Notes: generated by a model not told the origin, from the letters alone. 64,000 bases of DNA from Bartonella kosoyi (GCF_003606325.2 NZ_CP031843.2:620001-684000); one strand, 5' to 3'; numbered from the stretch's first letter, positions 20,440 through 30,250 are shown. Program-made: numbers and translations.

Positions 20440-21198
20440 ATGAAGATTAAAATGCGTGGTCAAGATGTGAAGGTTTCTTATGGAGACAAAGAAGCACTTC
20501 ATGGTATTACCCTTGATATTCCTGAACATCAAGTCATTGCTTTGATTGGTCCATCAGGATGTGGAAAATCGACTTTTTTGCGTTGTTTCAACCGTATGAA
20601 TGATACGATTGAAGGGGCTAAAATAACGGGTCTTATCACTTTGGATGGGGAGAATATTTATGACCAAAGAATTGATGTTGTAGAATTACGGGCTCGTGTT
20701 GGAATGGTTTTTCAAAAGCCTAGTCCTTTTCCAAAATCTATATTTGAAAATGTTGCTTATGGTCCGCGCATTCATGGTTTGGTGAAAACGCGTTCTGAAT
20801 TGCATGATGTGGTTGAAAAGAGTTTGAGGCAGGCTGGTTTGTTTGAAGAAGTAAAAGACCGTCTTCATGATCTTGGAACAAGTTTATCAGGAGGACAACA
20901 ACAGCGTTTGTGTATTGCGCGTGCCATTGCGGTTAGTCCCGAAGTTATTTTGATGGATGAGCCTTGTTCAGCTCTTGACCCCATTGCAACCGCTCGGATT
21001 GAAGAGCTAATTGATGCGTTACGGCAAAATTATACAATTGTTATCGTAACACATTCCATGCAACAGGCGGCACGTGTTTCTCAATATACGGCCATGTTCC
21101 ATTTAGGGCATTTGGTCGAAGTTGGTGCAACTGAAATGATCTTCACATCACCCAAAGAGCAACGGACACAAGATTATATTACGGGGCGTTTTGGATAG
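20440..21198 (+). CDS. pstB: Phosphate ABC transporter ATPase PstB
   Basis: 252 residues. Walker A is GPSGCGKST (about 37-45), the Q-loop is [12 protein letters not shown] (the KPSPFP extension is PstB-specific), the signature is [16 protein letters not shown], and Walker B is [13 protein letters not shown]. It powers phosphate import through PstCA. RBS AAGGTGAG lies upstream of the ATG. Confidence 0.97.
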   Translation: MKIKMRGQDVKVSYGDKEALHGITLDIPEHQVIALIGPSGCGKSTFLRCFNRMNDTIEGAKITGLITLDGENIYDQRIDVVELRARVGMVFQKPSPFPKSIFENVAYGPRIHGLVKTRSELHDVVEKSLRQAGLFEEVKDRLHDLGTSLSGGQQQRLCIARAIAVSPEVILMDEPCSALDPIATARIEELIDALRQNYTIVIVTHSMQQAARVSQYTAMFHLGHLVEVGATEMIFTSPKEQRTQDYITGRFG

Positions 21199-21219
21199 GT
21201 GAATTGAGGAGTGTAAGAT

Positions 21220-21942
21220 ATGTCTATGAACCATACTGTTCGTTCTTATGATGCAGAACTAAAATATCTAAAAGCAAGGATTACAGAAATGGGGCGCCAT
21301 GCGGAAAGAATGATTGAACGATCTGTTTCATCGGTTGTCTGTAGTGATCTTCAACTTGCAACGGCAGTGATTGCCGATGATGTTTTTTTAGATGAAGCAG
21401 AACGTGATATTGATGAAAAAGCGGTGGCTATTATTTGCAAGCGTCAACCAATGGCTGTAGATTTGCGTGAAATTATTGGAGCTATTCGTATCTCTTCTGA
21501 TCTTGAGCGAATTGGGGATATGGCCAAAAATATTGCTAAGAGGACTGTTGCCCTTTCAGAAATACGTCAATCTGCGTCCTTTTATCATGGGCTTGAAACA
21601 ATTACAGCCTTAGCGCTCAATCAATTAAAAGAAGTCTTAGATGCTTATACGAGTCGTCGATTAGAGCGTATTAACGCTGTGCGTGAGCGTGATGAGAAAA
21701 TTGATGCTTTGTATACTTCTCTTTTTCGTGAACTTTTGACATATATGATGGAAGATATGCGCAATATTACGGTTTGTACGCACTTGTTGTTTTGTTTAAA
21801 GAATATTGAACGAATTGGTGATCATGTTACCAATATTGCTGAAATGTTGCATTATATCATAACGGGGTATCATATGCCTTCTGATCGTCCTCGTGATGAC
21901 CTTACCTATAAAGTTGGTGTAGGTGAGAAGAAAAGAGATTGA
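21220..21942 (+). CDS. phoU: Phosphate transport system regulator PhoU
   Basis: 240 residues with two tandem three-helix PhoU domains. Each carries the metal-binding motif: ISSDLERIGDMAKNIAKR in the first and CLKNIERIGDHVTNIAE in the second. PhoU conveys the transporter state to the PhoR sensor and limits phosphate uptake. It ends the pst operon; 535 bp of non-coding DNA follows, so phoB is not part of this operon. Confidence 0.95.
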   Translation: MSMNHTVRSYDAELKYLKARITEMGRHAERMIERSVSSVVCSDLQLATAVIADDVFLDEAERDIDEKAVAIICKRQPMAVDLREIIGAIRISSDLERIGDMAKNIAKRTVALSEIRQSASFYHGLETITALALNQLKEVLDAYTSRRLERINAVRERDEKIDALYTSLFRELLTYMMEDMRNITVCTHLLFCLKNIERIGDHVTNIAEMLHYIITGYHMPSDRPRDDLTYKVGVGEKKRD

Positions 21943-22478
21943 AGATTGTCTTACAATACAGAAGCTTTAGAAAGGACATAAAAAGGATATAGTAACCATA
22001 TGATGAGAAAACATACAGAAGCACCAAAGAGTTTTTTTTAGCTAACAGGACAGATTGTTAACTCTTAATTTGACATTTTTATATATTGGATGATACGATT
22101 ACTCGGATTATGGTCGGAGGGCATTTTCTTTCTGATCATTTTCTTAATATTTATATTATAAGGGGGAATCTGTGTTATTTTTTCAATATTGACGCAAAGA
22201 GTTTTAATATTCCAGTCTTTTTTCGTATGTAGAATGAGTAATCATATTATTTTATTGCGATTGAAATGTGTGGGGTTCTATAAGTCTATATTGTTCCATG
22301 AGGAGCGACAATATTGATCTATAAATTAAGAGTATTTTATTTTTTATTTCGCATAAATAGTTTTTGATTACCATTTGTATTAAAATTTTACTGAGTGGTA
22401 ACAATTAACTGTATACTTTATTGAGAGATACATTTAAAGCTCATTTCAAAATTTGAATAGCTCAAAGATTATAGGAAT
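21943..22478. other. Intergenic, no gene recognised
   Basis: About 535 bp of AT-rich DNA between phoU and the wall hydrolase gene. No gene, RNA or clear terminator was found. The promoter of the downstream gene should lie at the right end. Confidence 0.4.
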
Positions 22479-23327
22479 GTGTTGCCTAAGATGAAAAAAA
22501 ATCGTTGGAATGTTTTTGTTACCTGTTGCGTAGCGCCGTTTGTTGTTGTGGGGTGTGCTACAAGTCATTTAGATGCTGAAAAAGTAAATAATAAGAAAAC
22601 AAAAACAGTTACGTATCCATTAACAGAGCGCCAATGCCTTATGCGTGCGATGTATTTTGAGTCAAATCGTTCGAGCCGTGAAGGGATGATTGCCGTTGGA
22701 ACGGTTGTTATGAATCGTGTTAATTCAAGCGCTTATCCCAAGACGATTTGTGGTGTTGTTGGTCAATATAAGCAATTTGCGCCGGGGGTTTTAACGCGTC
22801 CTATGACGGAGAAAGCATCTGTTGCTCGTGTAAGAGAAGCTGCTGATGCAGTTTTACGGGGTGAACGAGATAAGAAGGTTAAGCACGCTAAGTTTTTTCA
22901 TACCGCTGGTTTATCTTTTCCTTATAAAAACATGCACTATGTTCATGTCGCAGGGGGGAATGCTTTTTATGAAAAGCGATCCCGTGATGGATCACTTCAA
23001 ATTCCTACGGATAATCGCCCTTATGATGTTGCTTATGCCTTTGCTCAGGAGCGTTCTGGTTATGCGCCAAGCTTTATCGATGAAGGTTTAGAAAGTAAGG
23101 AAGTTAAAGCAGAGAAAAGTGCGTCTCCTTCAACAGAAGTAGCTCAGTCCAAGACGGTACAACCTACATCTTTTGCTATGGTACAGCTTGATAAAGTTCC
23201 CATTCCAACCTATGCGCCTAAACATCTAGCGAGGAAAGAGGAAAATAAAACAATTATGGCGTTGCCTTCATCAGATCAGTTAAATGCAATTGTTGCCATG
23301 TTAGAAAAGCGACACAGAAACTGGTAA
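22479..23327 (+). CDS. SleB/CwlJ-type cell wall hydrolase, lipoprotein
   Basis: 282 residues. The N-terminus has a lipoprotein signal with lipobox VVGC, so it is probably anchored in a membrane; the start may be the ATG four codons downstream (MKKNRW). The Hydrolase_2 domain covers about residues 50-180: LTERQCLMRAMYFESNR, EGMIAVGTVVMNRVNS and KFFHTAGLSFPY. The family cleaves peptidoglycan and has a catalytic Glu in the YFES segment. The C-terminal 100 residues are low-complexity and Ser/Glu/Lys-rich. Likely role: envelope remodelling. Confidence 0.85.
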   Translation: MLPKMKKNRWNVFVTCCVAPFVVVGCATSHLDAEKVNNKKTKTVTYPLTERQCLMRAMYFESNRSSREGMIAVGTVVMNRVNSSAYPKTICGVVGQYKQFAPGVLTRPMTEKASVARVREAADAVLRGERDKKVKHAKFFHTAGLSFPYKNMHYVHVAGGNAFYEKRSRDGSLQIPTDNRPYDVAYAFAQERSGYAPSFIDEGLESKEVKAEKSASPSTEVAQSKTVQPTSFAMVQLDKVPIPTYAPKHLARKEENKTIMALPSSDQLNAIVAMLEKRHRNW

Positions 23328-23506
23328 GTTTTTGTACGACCGAAGAAGAGTTTTACACCCCATTGCGATTGATGAATTCAGTGAATTCTTTAGTAATGTG
23401 CTATGTATAAATAGACGTAGAGAAAGTGAATTTAAAGGATCTGGAAAAACAATTTGGAATAGGACGGCGTTAAGGAACGCATTTTACATAAAGAAGGGTA
23501 TAGGTA

Positions 23507-24757
23507 ATGTATTTTGATATTCATGAGACAATTTCGCCTGAAATGCTTAATCGTCTTGCAGAAGTTACGGTAAAAGTGGGGTTAAATTTACAAGAGGGGC
23601 AGGACCTTGTTTTGACAGCTCCAGTTTCAGCATTACCCTTTGTTCGACGTATTGCGTATCATGCTTATAAGGTTGGTGCTGGTGTCATTACACCAATTTT
23701 TAGTGATGATATGTTATCGCTTACACGTTTTGAAAATGCCCATACAGCTAGTTTTGATTGTGCACCTTCTTGGCTCTATGAGGGAATGGCGAAAGCTTTT
23801 GAAAATGGTGCTGCACGTTTAGCAATTGTTGGTGATAATCCTTTACTCCTTTCCAATCAAGATTTTGATAAGATTGCACGATTAAATAAAGCCACTTCAA
23901 TGGCTTACCAGCCAGCACTCAAGCAAATATCGAATTTTGCTATGAATTGGTCGATTGTTGCGTATCCAACAGCGGGATGGGCTGAGGCGATTTTTCCTTC
24001 TTTACCGCTTAATGAGGCGATTAAAAAGTTAGCTGATGCCATTTTTTCTGCTTCACGCGTTACAGGAGAAGATCCTATCCAAGCGTGGACTGTTCATAAT
24101 GCAAATTTGAAGAAACGGTCATCTTGGCTGAATGAGCAGCGCTTTTCTGCCTTACACTTCACAGGACCAGGGACTGATTTAACCGTTGGTTTAGCAGATG
24201 ACCATGAATGGCATGGTGGTGCATCCATTGCTCAAAATGGTGTTGTTTGCAATCCTAATATTCCGACAGAAGAAGTTTTCACGACACCTCATGCTCATAA
24301 GGTTGAAGGCTTCGTTCGCTCAACAAAACCCCTTTCCTATCAAGGAACACTGATTGATAATATTGAAGTACGTTTTGAAGCGGGGCGCATTGTTGAGGCC
24401 AGAGCATCAACAGGCGAGGCAGTTTTTCAGCAAGTTTTACAAAATGATGAGGGTGCAAGTCGATTAGGCGAAGTTGCTCTTGTCCCTCATTCTTCACCAA
24501 TTTCTAAGAGTGATCTTCTTTTTTATAATACCTTGTTTGATGAAAATGCAGCCTGCCATATTGCTTTAGGGCAGTGTTATTCCAAATGCTTTTTAGATGG
24601 AGCCTCCTTGACATCAGAAGAGATTGCAGCACGTGGTGGTAATAAAAGCATTATTCATATTGATTGGATGATTGGTTCTGGTGAAATTGACATAGATGGT
24701 ATTACGCAGGCAAGTGTAAGAGTTCCTATCTTTCGTAAGGGAGAATGGACTTCTTAA
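23507..24757 (+). CDS. M29-family aminopeptidase
   Basis: 416 residues. The N-terminal half has LLNRLAEVTVKVGLNLQEGQD-like sequence, which identifies the AmpS/aminopeptidase T family. Metal-ligand blocks are visible: IPTEEVFTTPHAHKVEG (Glu and His), NDEGASRLGEVALVP (Glu) and ENAACHIALGQCY (His), with DWMIGSGEIDIDG near the end (Asp). It removes N-terminal residues from peptides in the cytoplasm using two metal ions. It is 179 bp downstream of the wall hydrolase and is probably expressed on its own. Confidence 0.88.
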   Translation: MYFDIHETISPEMLNRLAEVTVKVGLNLQEGQDLVLTAPVSALPFVRRIAYHAYKVGAGVITPIFSDDMLSLTRFENAHTASFDCAPSWLYEGMAKAFENGAARLAIVGDNPLLLSNQDFDKIARLNKATSMAYQPALKQISNFAMNWSIVAYPTAGWAEAIFPSLPLNEAIKKLADAIFSASRVTGEDPIQAWTVHNANLKKRSSWLNEQRFSALHFTGPGTDLTVGLADDHEWHGGASIAQNGVVCNPNIPTEEVFTTPHAHKVEGFVRSTKPLSYQGTLIDNIEVRFEAGRIVEARASTGEAVFQQVLQNDEGASRLGEVALVPHSSPISKSDLLFYNTLFDENAACHIALGQCYSKCFLDGASLTSEEIAARGGNKSIIHIDWMIGSGEIDIDGITQASVRVPIFRKGEWTS

Positions 24758-24769
24758 TCCTGTTATACC

Positions 24770-24925
24770 GTAAAAGTAAAACACGTCATTTGAGGTGGGG
24801 TAAGTCTCCTTGACAGGGGAAGTGTTTTTAGAGTACGCGAATGAATATTCAAGATAGAGCTTGATCGTGTAATACCTTTCGTTAAATGAGTGACATGAAT
24901 ATGAAGCCAAGGAAAGCCCACTCGA
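24770..24925. repeat. Dispersed repeat family B, copy 1
   Basis: This stretch aligns, with many substitutions, to 30,025-30,180. Shared blocks are TCATTTGAGG, AAGTGTTTTTAGAxTACG, a GATAGxGCTTGxTC block and CxCGACA-like ends. It lies in the 287-bp gap between the M29 aminopeptidase and mutM. No coding sense was recognised. Confidence 0.55.
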
Positions 24926-25044
24926 CAGGAATCACCGTTATTTACAGAGCAGATGGGATGAAAATTTTTATTCTTTAAGGGTGAGGAAGAGATCAATTGA
25001 TCAGTGATATGCTTGGATAAGTGCATAATTATTAAAGAGGAGTG

Positions 25045-25920
25045 ATGCCTGAGCTTCCTGAAGTAGAGACGGTTCGTCGTGGACTTGAGTCTGTTGTCAC
25101 TGATGCAAAGATAGTATCTGTCCAACTTAATCGTAGAGATTTGCGTTTTCCTTTTTCTGAGGCTTTTTCTGAACGGCTTATTGGCAGAAAAATTCTAGAA
25201 CTTGGTCGGCGTGCGAAATATTTATTATTTCATCTGTCTCAAGATGAAACGATTTTAAGTCATTTAGGAATGTCTGGCTCATGGCGTATAGAAAATGCTC
25301 TTTTAAGAAAAGCTTTTTCAACGACTAATAAATTAGTTAAGCATGATCATTTTATCATGGATATTCAGACAAGGAATGGTGAAGTTTATCATCTTATTTA
25401 TAATGATGTGCGTCGCTTTGGGTTTATGCTGTTAGTTGATACGGACAAGCTTTATAAACACCCGCTTTTAAATAAGCTAGGGCTTGAACCTATGAGTCAT
25501 GCATTTTCTGGTCGTTATTTACAAAAGGCTTTTGTTAATAAAAAAATGTCTCTCAAGGGTGTTTTACTTGATCAGTCTATCGTTGCGGGTCTTGGGAATA
25601 TTTATGTTTGCGAGGCACTTTGGCGGAGTCGTTTGTCTCCACAGCGTGGTGCATTTACATTGGCATCAAAAACGGTACATGCACGTGAACTTGCAGATTC
25701 TTTAGCGCAGAATATACGCAATGTAATTTCTGAAGCTATTTTATCTGGCGGGTCTTCTTTACGTGATTATATGCATGTGGATGGCTCTCTTGGTTATTTT
25801 CAACATGCTTTTTCGGTTTACGGACGAGAAGGCAAGGAATGTTTGGAATGCGGAACGCCTATTATACGTATTTTACAGGCTGGACGTTCAAGTTTTTACT
25901 GCTCACAGTGTCAAAAATGA
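25045..25920 (+). CDS. mutM: Formamidopyrimidine-DNA glycosylase
   Basis: 291 residues from the ATG at 25,045. A GTG just before would add one residue, but the enzyme needs Pro directly after the initiator Met, as the nucleophile is Pro2, so MPELPEVET fixes the start. Other motifs are SHLGMSGSWRI, NDVRRFGFM, AGLGNIYVCEALW (H2TH) and the C-terminal zinc finger CLECGTP ... FYCSQCQ. It removes 8-oxoguanine and opened-ring purines from DNA. RBS AAAGAGGA is upstream. Confidence 0.97.
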   Translation: MPELPEVETVRRGLESVVTDAKIVSVQLNRRDLRFPFSEAFSERLIGRKILELGRRAKYLLFHLSQDETILSHLGMSGSWRIENALLRKAFSTTNKLVKHDHFIMDIQTRNGEVYHLIYNDVRRFGFMLLVDTDKLYKHPLLNKLGLEPMSHAFSGRYLQKAFVNKKMSLKGVLLDQSIVAGLGNIYVCEALWRSRLSPQRGAFTLASKTVHARELADSLAQNIRNVISEAILSGGSSLRDYMHVDGSLGYFQHAFSVYGREGKECLECGTPIIRILQAGRSSFYCSQCQK

Positions 25921-26005
25921 ATAAGATGTCTTGCAAAATCCTACAAGAGGCTTAAAGTCAGGTTCTTACATTATACGAATATATGAGGCTTGAGAGGTTT
26001 TTTGT

Positions 26006-27400
26006 ATGCTGAATAAAGTACTAACACATCTTGATGGAAATATAGAAAAGAGCCTTGAACGCCTTTTTTCTTTTTTACGTTTTCAATCGATTTCTACAGA
26101 CTCGGCTTATAAGGACGCATGTCGTCAAGCAGCTGATTGGTTAGTAGAGGATTTAAAAAGCATTGGTTTTGAGGCTTCACGACGTGATACACCGGGTCAT
26201 CCAATGGTTGTTGGGCATCATCCAGGTCCTTCAGATGATTGTTTACATGTGTTGTTTTATGGACATTATGACGTTCAACCTGTTGATCCATTGAGTTTAT
26301 GGGAGGATGATCCATTTACACCTTCTTTAAAAGAGAGAGATGGAGAGAAAGTTATTTGTGCTCGCGGTGCTTCAGATGATAAAGGTCAGTTGATGACATT
26401 TATTGAAGCATGTCGTGCTTATAAGAAAGAAACAGGACAGCTTCCTGTTAAAGTGACTATTTTATGTGAAGGTGAGGAAGAATGTGCTTCTCCTTCCCTT
26501 ATTCCTTTTTTGAAAGCAAATAAAGATGAACTTAAGGCTGATTACGCATTGGTTTGTGATACGTCGATGTGGGATGCGAATACACCCTCTATTGCTCTTT
26601 CTCTTCGAGGAATTATGGCGGAAGAGATTATTATCACAGCAGCAAATCGTGATTTGCATTCTGGTTATTTTGGGGGTGTAGCCGCTAATCCCATTCGTAT
26701 TTTAGCTAAAATTTTGGCAGGACTTCACGATGAAAATAATAAGGTGACGCTTCCTGGTTTTTATGATGGCGTAGAAGAAACACCTCCACATATTTTACAA
26801 TCATGGAATGCGCTTAATTGTACTGCTGAAAATTTGCTTGGTCCGATCGGTCTTTCCGTTCCAGCAGGTGAAAAAGGACGGAGCGTTTTAGAGCTTGTAT
26901 GGGCACGTCCTACCATGGAATTTAATGGTATTAGTGGAGGCTATGAAGGGGAAGGGATGAAAACGGTTATTGCTTCTCAGGCGAGTACAAAAGTATCCTG
27001 TCGTCTAGTTCATAAGCAAGATCCAGAGAAAATACGCCAAGCGTTGCGTGATTATGTCCGTAGCTCAATTCCTGCTGATTGTACGGTTGAATTTAAGAAT
27101 CATGGTTCTTCTCCAGCGCTTCAGTTATCTGATGATTCATCTTTTATCAAGGAGGCGAAGGATGCTTTATCACAAGAGTGGGAAGTTCCTGCTGTCTTAA
27201 CAGCCATGGGGGGGTCGATTCCAATTGTTGCCGATTTTCGGTCAATTCTTGGTATGGAAACTCTTTTGGTTGGTTTTGGATTGGCTGATGATCGTATTCA
27301 TTCGCCTAATGAAAAGTATAATCTAAAATCATTTCATAAGGGGCAGAGGTCTTGGGCGCGCATTCTTACCGCTTTAGCAAAGAGGAGGGTGAATGGCTGA
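26006..27400 (+). CDS. M20-family metallopeptidase (dipeptidase)
   Basis: 464 residues. Metal-binding motifs are in order: LFYGHYDVQPVDP (His and Asp), ARGASDDKGQLM (bridging Asp), CEGEEECAS (catalytic Glu and metal Glu), VCDTSMWD, and the C-terminal DRIHSPNEKYN (His). A dimerisation domain sits between, beginning near SLRGIMAEEIIITA. This is the CNDP-like dipeptidase group; the exact substrate cannot be told. Its 3' end overlaps the RNase D gene by eight bases. Confidence 0.9.
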   Translation: MLNKVLTHLDGNIEKSLERLFSFLRFQSISTDSAYKDACRQAADWLVEDLKSIGFEASRRDTPGHPMVVGHHPGPSDDCLHVLFYGHYDVQPVDPLSLWEDDPFTPSLKERDGEKVICARGASDDKGQLMTFIEACRAYKKETGQLPVKVTILCEGEEECASPSLIPFLKANKDELKADYALVCDTSMWDANTPSIALSLRGIMAEEIIITAANRDLHSGYFGGVAANPIRILAKILAGLHDENNKVTLPGFYDGVEETPPHILQSWNALNCTAENLLGPIGLSVPAGEKGRSVLELVWARPTMEFNGISGGYEGEGMKTVIASQASTKVSCRLVHKQDPEKIRQALRDYVRSSIPADCTVEFKNHGSSPALQLSDDSSFIKEAKDALSQEWEVPAVLTAMGGSIPIVADFRSILGMETLLVGFGLADDRIHSPNEKYNLKSFHKGQRSWARILTALAKRRVNG

Positions 27401-28013
27401 GATTCGTGTTCATCAAGGTGATTTACCAAACTTAGACAATTATAAAACTGATGCCGTTGCGATTGATACTGAGACTTTAGGATTACAGCCACATCGTGAT
27501 CGTTTGTGTGTTGTTCAGATTTCTCCTGGCGATGGAACTGCTGATATTATACAAATTGCTAAAGGACAAAAGAGTGCTCCCAATTTGGTCAAGCTTCTTA
27601 AAGATAACGCTGTCACCAAAATATTCCATTTTGGGCGTTTTGATCTTGCTATTTTAGCGCATACATTTAGTGTTATGCCAGAGGCTGTTTTTTGTACAAA
27701 GATCGCTTCAAAACTCACGCGTACCTATACGGATCGTCATGGATTGAAAGAAATTTGTAATGAATTGCTGAATGTGAATATTTCTAAACAACAACAATCT
27801 TCGGATTGGGCGGCAGAAACGTTATCACAGGCACAAATTGAATATGCTGCATCGGATGTGTTATATTTGCATCGTTTAAAGGTTATATTTGAAGAACGTT
27901 TAAGACGCGAAGAGCGAGAAAGTGTTGCAAAGGCGTGCTTTCAATTTTTGCCTATGAGAGCTAAGCTAGATCTTTTAGGATGGTCGGAAGTTGATATTTT
28001 TGCGCATAGCTAA
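27393..28013 (+). CDS. Ribonuclease D-type 3'-5' exonuclease
   Basis: 206 residues, the short form lacking HRDC domains. The DEDDy exonuclease motifs are AVAIDTETLGL (ExoI, Asp/Glu), FHFGRFDLAIL (ExoII, Asp) and YAASDVLYLHRL (ExoIII, Tyr and Asp). It trims RNA 3' ends, by analogy with tRNA maturation. It overlaps the M20 peptidase gene by eight bases and is followed by a strong terminator. Confidence 0.92.
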   Translation: MAEIRVHQGDLPNLDNYKTDAVAIDTETLGLQPHRDRLCVVQISPGDGTADIIQIAKGQKSAPNLVKLLKDNAVTKIFHFGRFDLAILAHTFSVMPEAVFCTKIASKLTRTYTDRHGLKEICNELLNVNISKQQQSSDWAAETLSQAQIEYAASDVLYLHRLKVIFEERLRREERESVAKACFQFLPMRAKLDLLGWSEVDIFAHS

Positions 28014-28055
28014 CTTTAAAAATTGTCTTTTAATGGAGCAAATTATTGATGCAAG

Positions 28056-28100
28056 AGGACAAAATGCCTATAATGCAGGCATTCTGTCCTTTCATTTTTT
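28056..28100 (+). terminator. Rho-independent terminator after the RNase D gene
   Basis: AGGACA ... TGTCCT forms the outer stem, and AATGCC ... GGCATT the inner stem around a TATAATGCA loop. It is followed by TTCATTTTTT. It lies about 45 bp after the stop codon at 28,013. Confidence 0.85.
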
Positions 28101-29447
28101 CAGAAGAATTATACAGAAGTGTTCTTTGATTTGAATTTTAGGCAGTAAAAATCTATTTACGAATTCATATTTTTTATGTTTATAGCAGCCTTTATTTGAA
28201 AAAAAAGCTATTTTGAGGAGAGGTTAGAAACATAAGGTGAGAGGGCTTAAATCTCTGAAATTGGTATACAGACTAATTGGGGGAGAATATGAAGACAGCA
28301 ATATAAAAAACAATTCCCATCCTTACCATCATTTTTAATTCTTCTTTATCATTTTCAGAAGTATCTAAAAGCGATATCCGTTAAGTAATGCAGATGACGT
28401 ATTGCTTTACGCTTTTATTTTTCACATTCTTTAGCGGAGCTACGCTTCTCATGCAAAATAAAACACCCTAAACGGGATATATTTGGATTGCTCATTTATA
28501 TGCTTTTTTAAGAAATCTTTCTTAAGGTACCCGAGCCCATTATACGGCGGCGCTTATGAATGGTATAGCAATAAAGCCCCTCAATATGATATAAAACCTA
28601 TTAAGCACGCCCATTTTTACGCTTATGGAAGAGTAACAAGCCGCTAACATCACACATTTTGCCAACACCCAATTTTGTAACAGTCCTTCTCACTGGAGAC
28701 GTTTCATAAAAGGCATTTTTAGTCCTTTATTGCACCGTTTCACTCCACATAGGTTTCTCCACTTGTAATGTACAAACAAATGGTGTTGGTTGACTCAACA
28801 TAAGAGAGATTTGGAATAAGAGAATTTTATGGCATTCGGGGTTCTAATTTAATATGAATAACACTATATTATCATTATAAATCAAAATGTTGGAGGCTTA
28901 ATATATAAAGATTGACCACGATTACACTGGACAATACAAAGAATGACACCTAGAAAGTGACCTAGAAATAAGCTAGCAGGAGCATGCTTGTGACGAAGTC
29001 AAAATGTGATAATAACTTTAGTATTTAAATGGGTTTATTAAGAAAAAAACGCCTTTTCCCCCGAGTTTTATCCATATATCAACTTCATTTATGATAAGTA
29101 AGCGGATAATTTTGCTTAAGTGTATCATGAACAAATTTGAAGATAATCTTATGATACGGAGAGCACGCATTAAATAGGAAAAACTATATAAATCAATATA
29201 TTAATATGACATTTGTGTAGTTTGTCGTCCCCATACGATACTTCGTGCTTTTATTCATTGCTAAACAAGCGATTTCTGTGTTGGTAGAGCAGGATAATTT
29301 GTATTTATTTTAAAATTAAAATGCCCAAAAGCTTTGTTTGTTTTTGAGGATTCTCACTTTTTATCTATAAACATGCTATTTTTTCTGGAAATTTGCAATG
29401 AAGACACTAGGTAAAATCCATTATGGATATTACACGAGGTTAAATTT
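28101..29447. other. Gene-free accessory stretch with repeat copy
   Basis: About 1.35 kb without an intact gene. It holds repeat family A copy 1. Between about 29,215 and 29,300 it also holds a segment (GTAGTTTGTCGT ... AAGCGATTTC) that resembles the sequence upstream of hbpA at 32,320-32,360. The rest is AT-rich with stops in all frames. Confidence 0.5.
28395..28900. repeat. Dispersed repeat family A, copy 1 (longest)
   Basis: This stretch aligns with 33,765-34,235 and 48,785-49,235. Shared points in order are an ATGACGxATTG block near 28,393, CTxCTCATxCAAAAxA near 28,445, the TTAAGAAAT...CTTAAG block near 28,510, CACACxTTTTGCC near 28,650, and the core CATAAAAGGCATTTTTAGTC at 28,705. On the reverse strand the core reads AAAGGACTAAAAATGCC, like a ribosome-binding site and start codon, but the frame closes after a few codons. 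Confidence 0.7.
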
Positions 29448-29765
29448 ATGAATATAAAATATTTTATTACGGCTTTTGCTACTTTTTCTTCAATCTCTTT
29501 TGCTCAGGGAGCTTCTTTTTTGTCTTCTCAAAAGTTCATAGAGGGCATATTTGCGGTTGTTCCTCCCAGAGATCTTTTTTCTAGTGAGCAGTTGAGCAAG
29601 ATCTTATCTGAAGTTGTCCAAATGGAACTTTCTTGCACAAATAACAGCCAATGCATGACAGCAGTTAATTTAGTACCTGTATCACATTCTGGCAAAAAGC
29701 TTAAAAAAGGACCAGGAAAGAGAAAACGACCAGGCTTATTTGCACGAAGTCCAATGAGTTTTTAA
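29448..29765 (+). CDS. Small secreted basic protein with hbp-like leader, unknown
   Basis: 105 residues. The leader MNIKYFITAFATFSSISFAQG closely resembles the signal peptides of the neighbouring hbp genes (for example MNIKSLVTTSVIAMAAAS), with cleavage expected near AQGA. The mature part is unrelated to the hbp barrel: a short helical segment (SSEQLSKILSEVVQMEL), two cysteines nine residues apart (SCTNNSQCM), then a strongly basic tail (GKKLKKGPGKRKRP). RBS-like GAGGTTAAATTT precedes the ATG. The region upstream resembles the hbpA upstream region. It may be a recombinant or shrunken hbp locus; no function can be assigned. Confidence 0.55.
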   Translation: MNIKYFITAFATFSSISFAQGASFLSSQKFIEGIFAVVPPRDLFSSEQLSKILSEVVQMELSCTNNSQCMTAVNLVPVSHSGKKLKKGPGKRKRPGLFARSPMSF

Positions 29766-30024
29766 AAAGTAAGAAAACAACATCAAGAGTTCTGAGGTAT
29801 GATCGGGAATTGAAGAAGGGGATATTTTTTATCACTTGAAAACAGGGGGGCGCTATTTGTTTGCGAAGGGTATTAAATTATGTGCCGGGTTATGAATGGT
29901 ACTGTTCGGAAAAGATAAGGGAAAGGAGATTTCGATGAAAGAATATACTGTATAATGACGGTTCCTCGTTATAAACTTATATAACGTGTAGATTTTGGAT
30001 TACTGTATTATGTCTGTGGCAAAT

Positions 30025-30180
30025 TCCCTCATTTGAGGTTTGGTTATATAAGCCATAGAGATCTCCCTTATTTAAGTGTTTTTAGAATACGTGGGGGATC
30101 AAGGATAGGGCTTGGTCTAAAAAAAACTTCAGTTAAGGAAATCACATGAGCGGGAAATAAAGACAAACCCGCTCAAGAAG
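30025..30180. repeat. Dispersed repeat family B, copy 2
   Basis: Diverged partner of 24,770-24,925: TCATTTGAGG, AAGTGTTTTTAGAATACG and GGATAGGGCTTGGTC are the shared blocks. It lies in gene-free DNA between the small secreted protein and hbpC. Confidence 0.55.
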
Positions 30181-30213
30181 AATTTGGGCTGTTTGCATAC
30201 AGGATCTGATGAG

Positions 30214-30250
30214 GACCACTTCCTCAAAATCGAGGAGGAGGTGTGTGGTC
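30214..30250. other. Imperfect inverted repeat (hairpin)
   Basis: GACCAC-TTCCTC on the left pairs with GAGGAG and GTGGTC on the right, with a six-base loop and a seven-base bulge on the right arm. The GC content is clearly higher than in the surroundings. There is no T-run directly after, so it is not an ordinary terminator. Confidence 0.45.
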
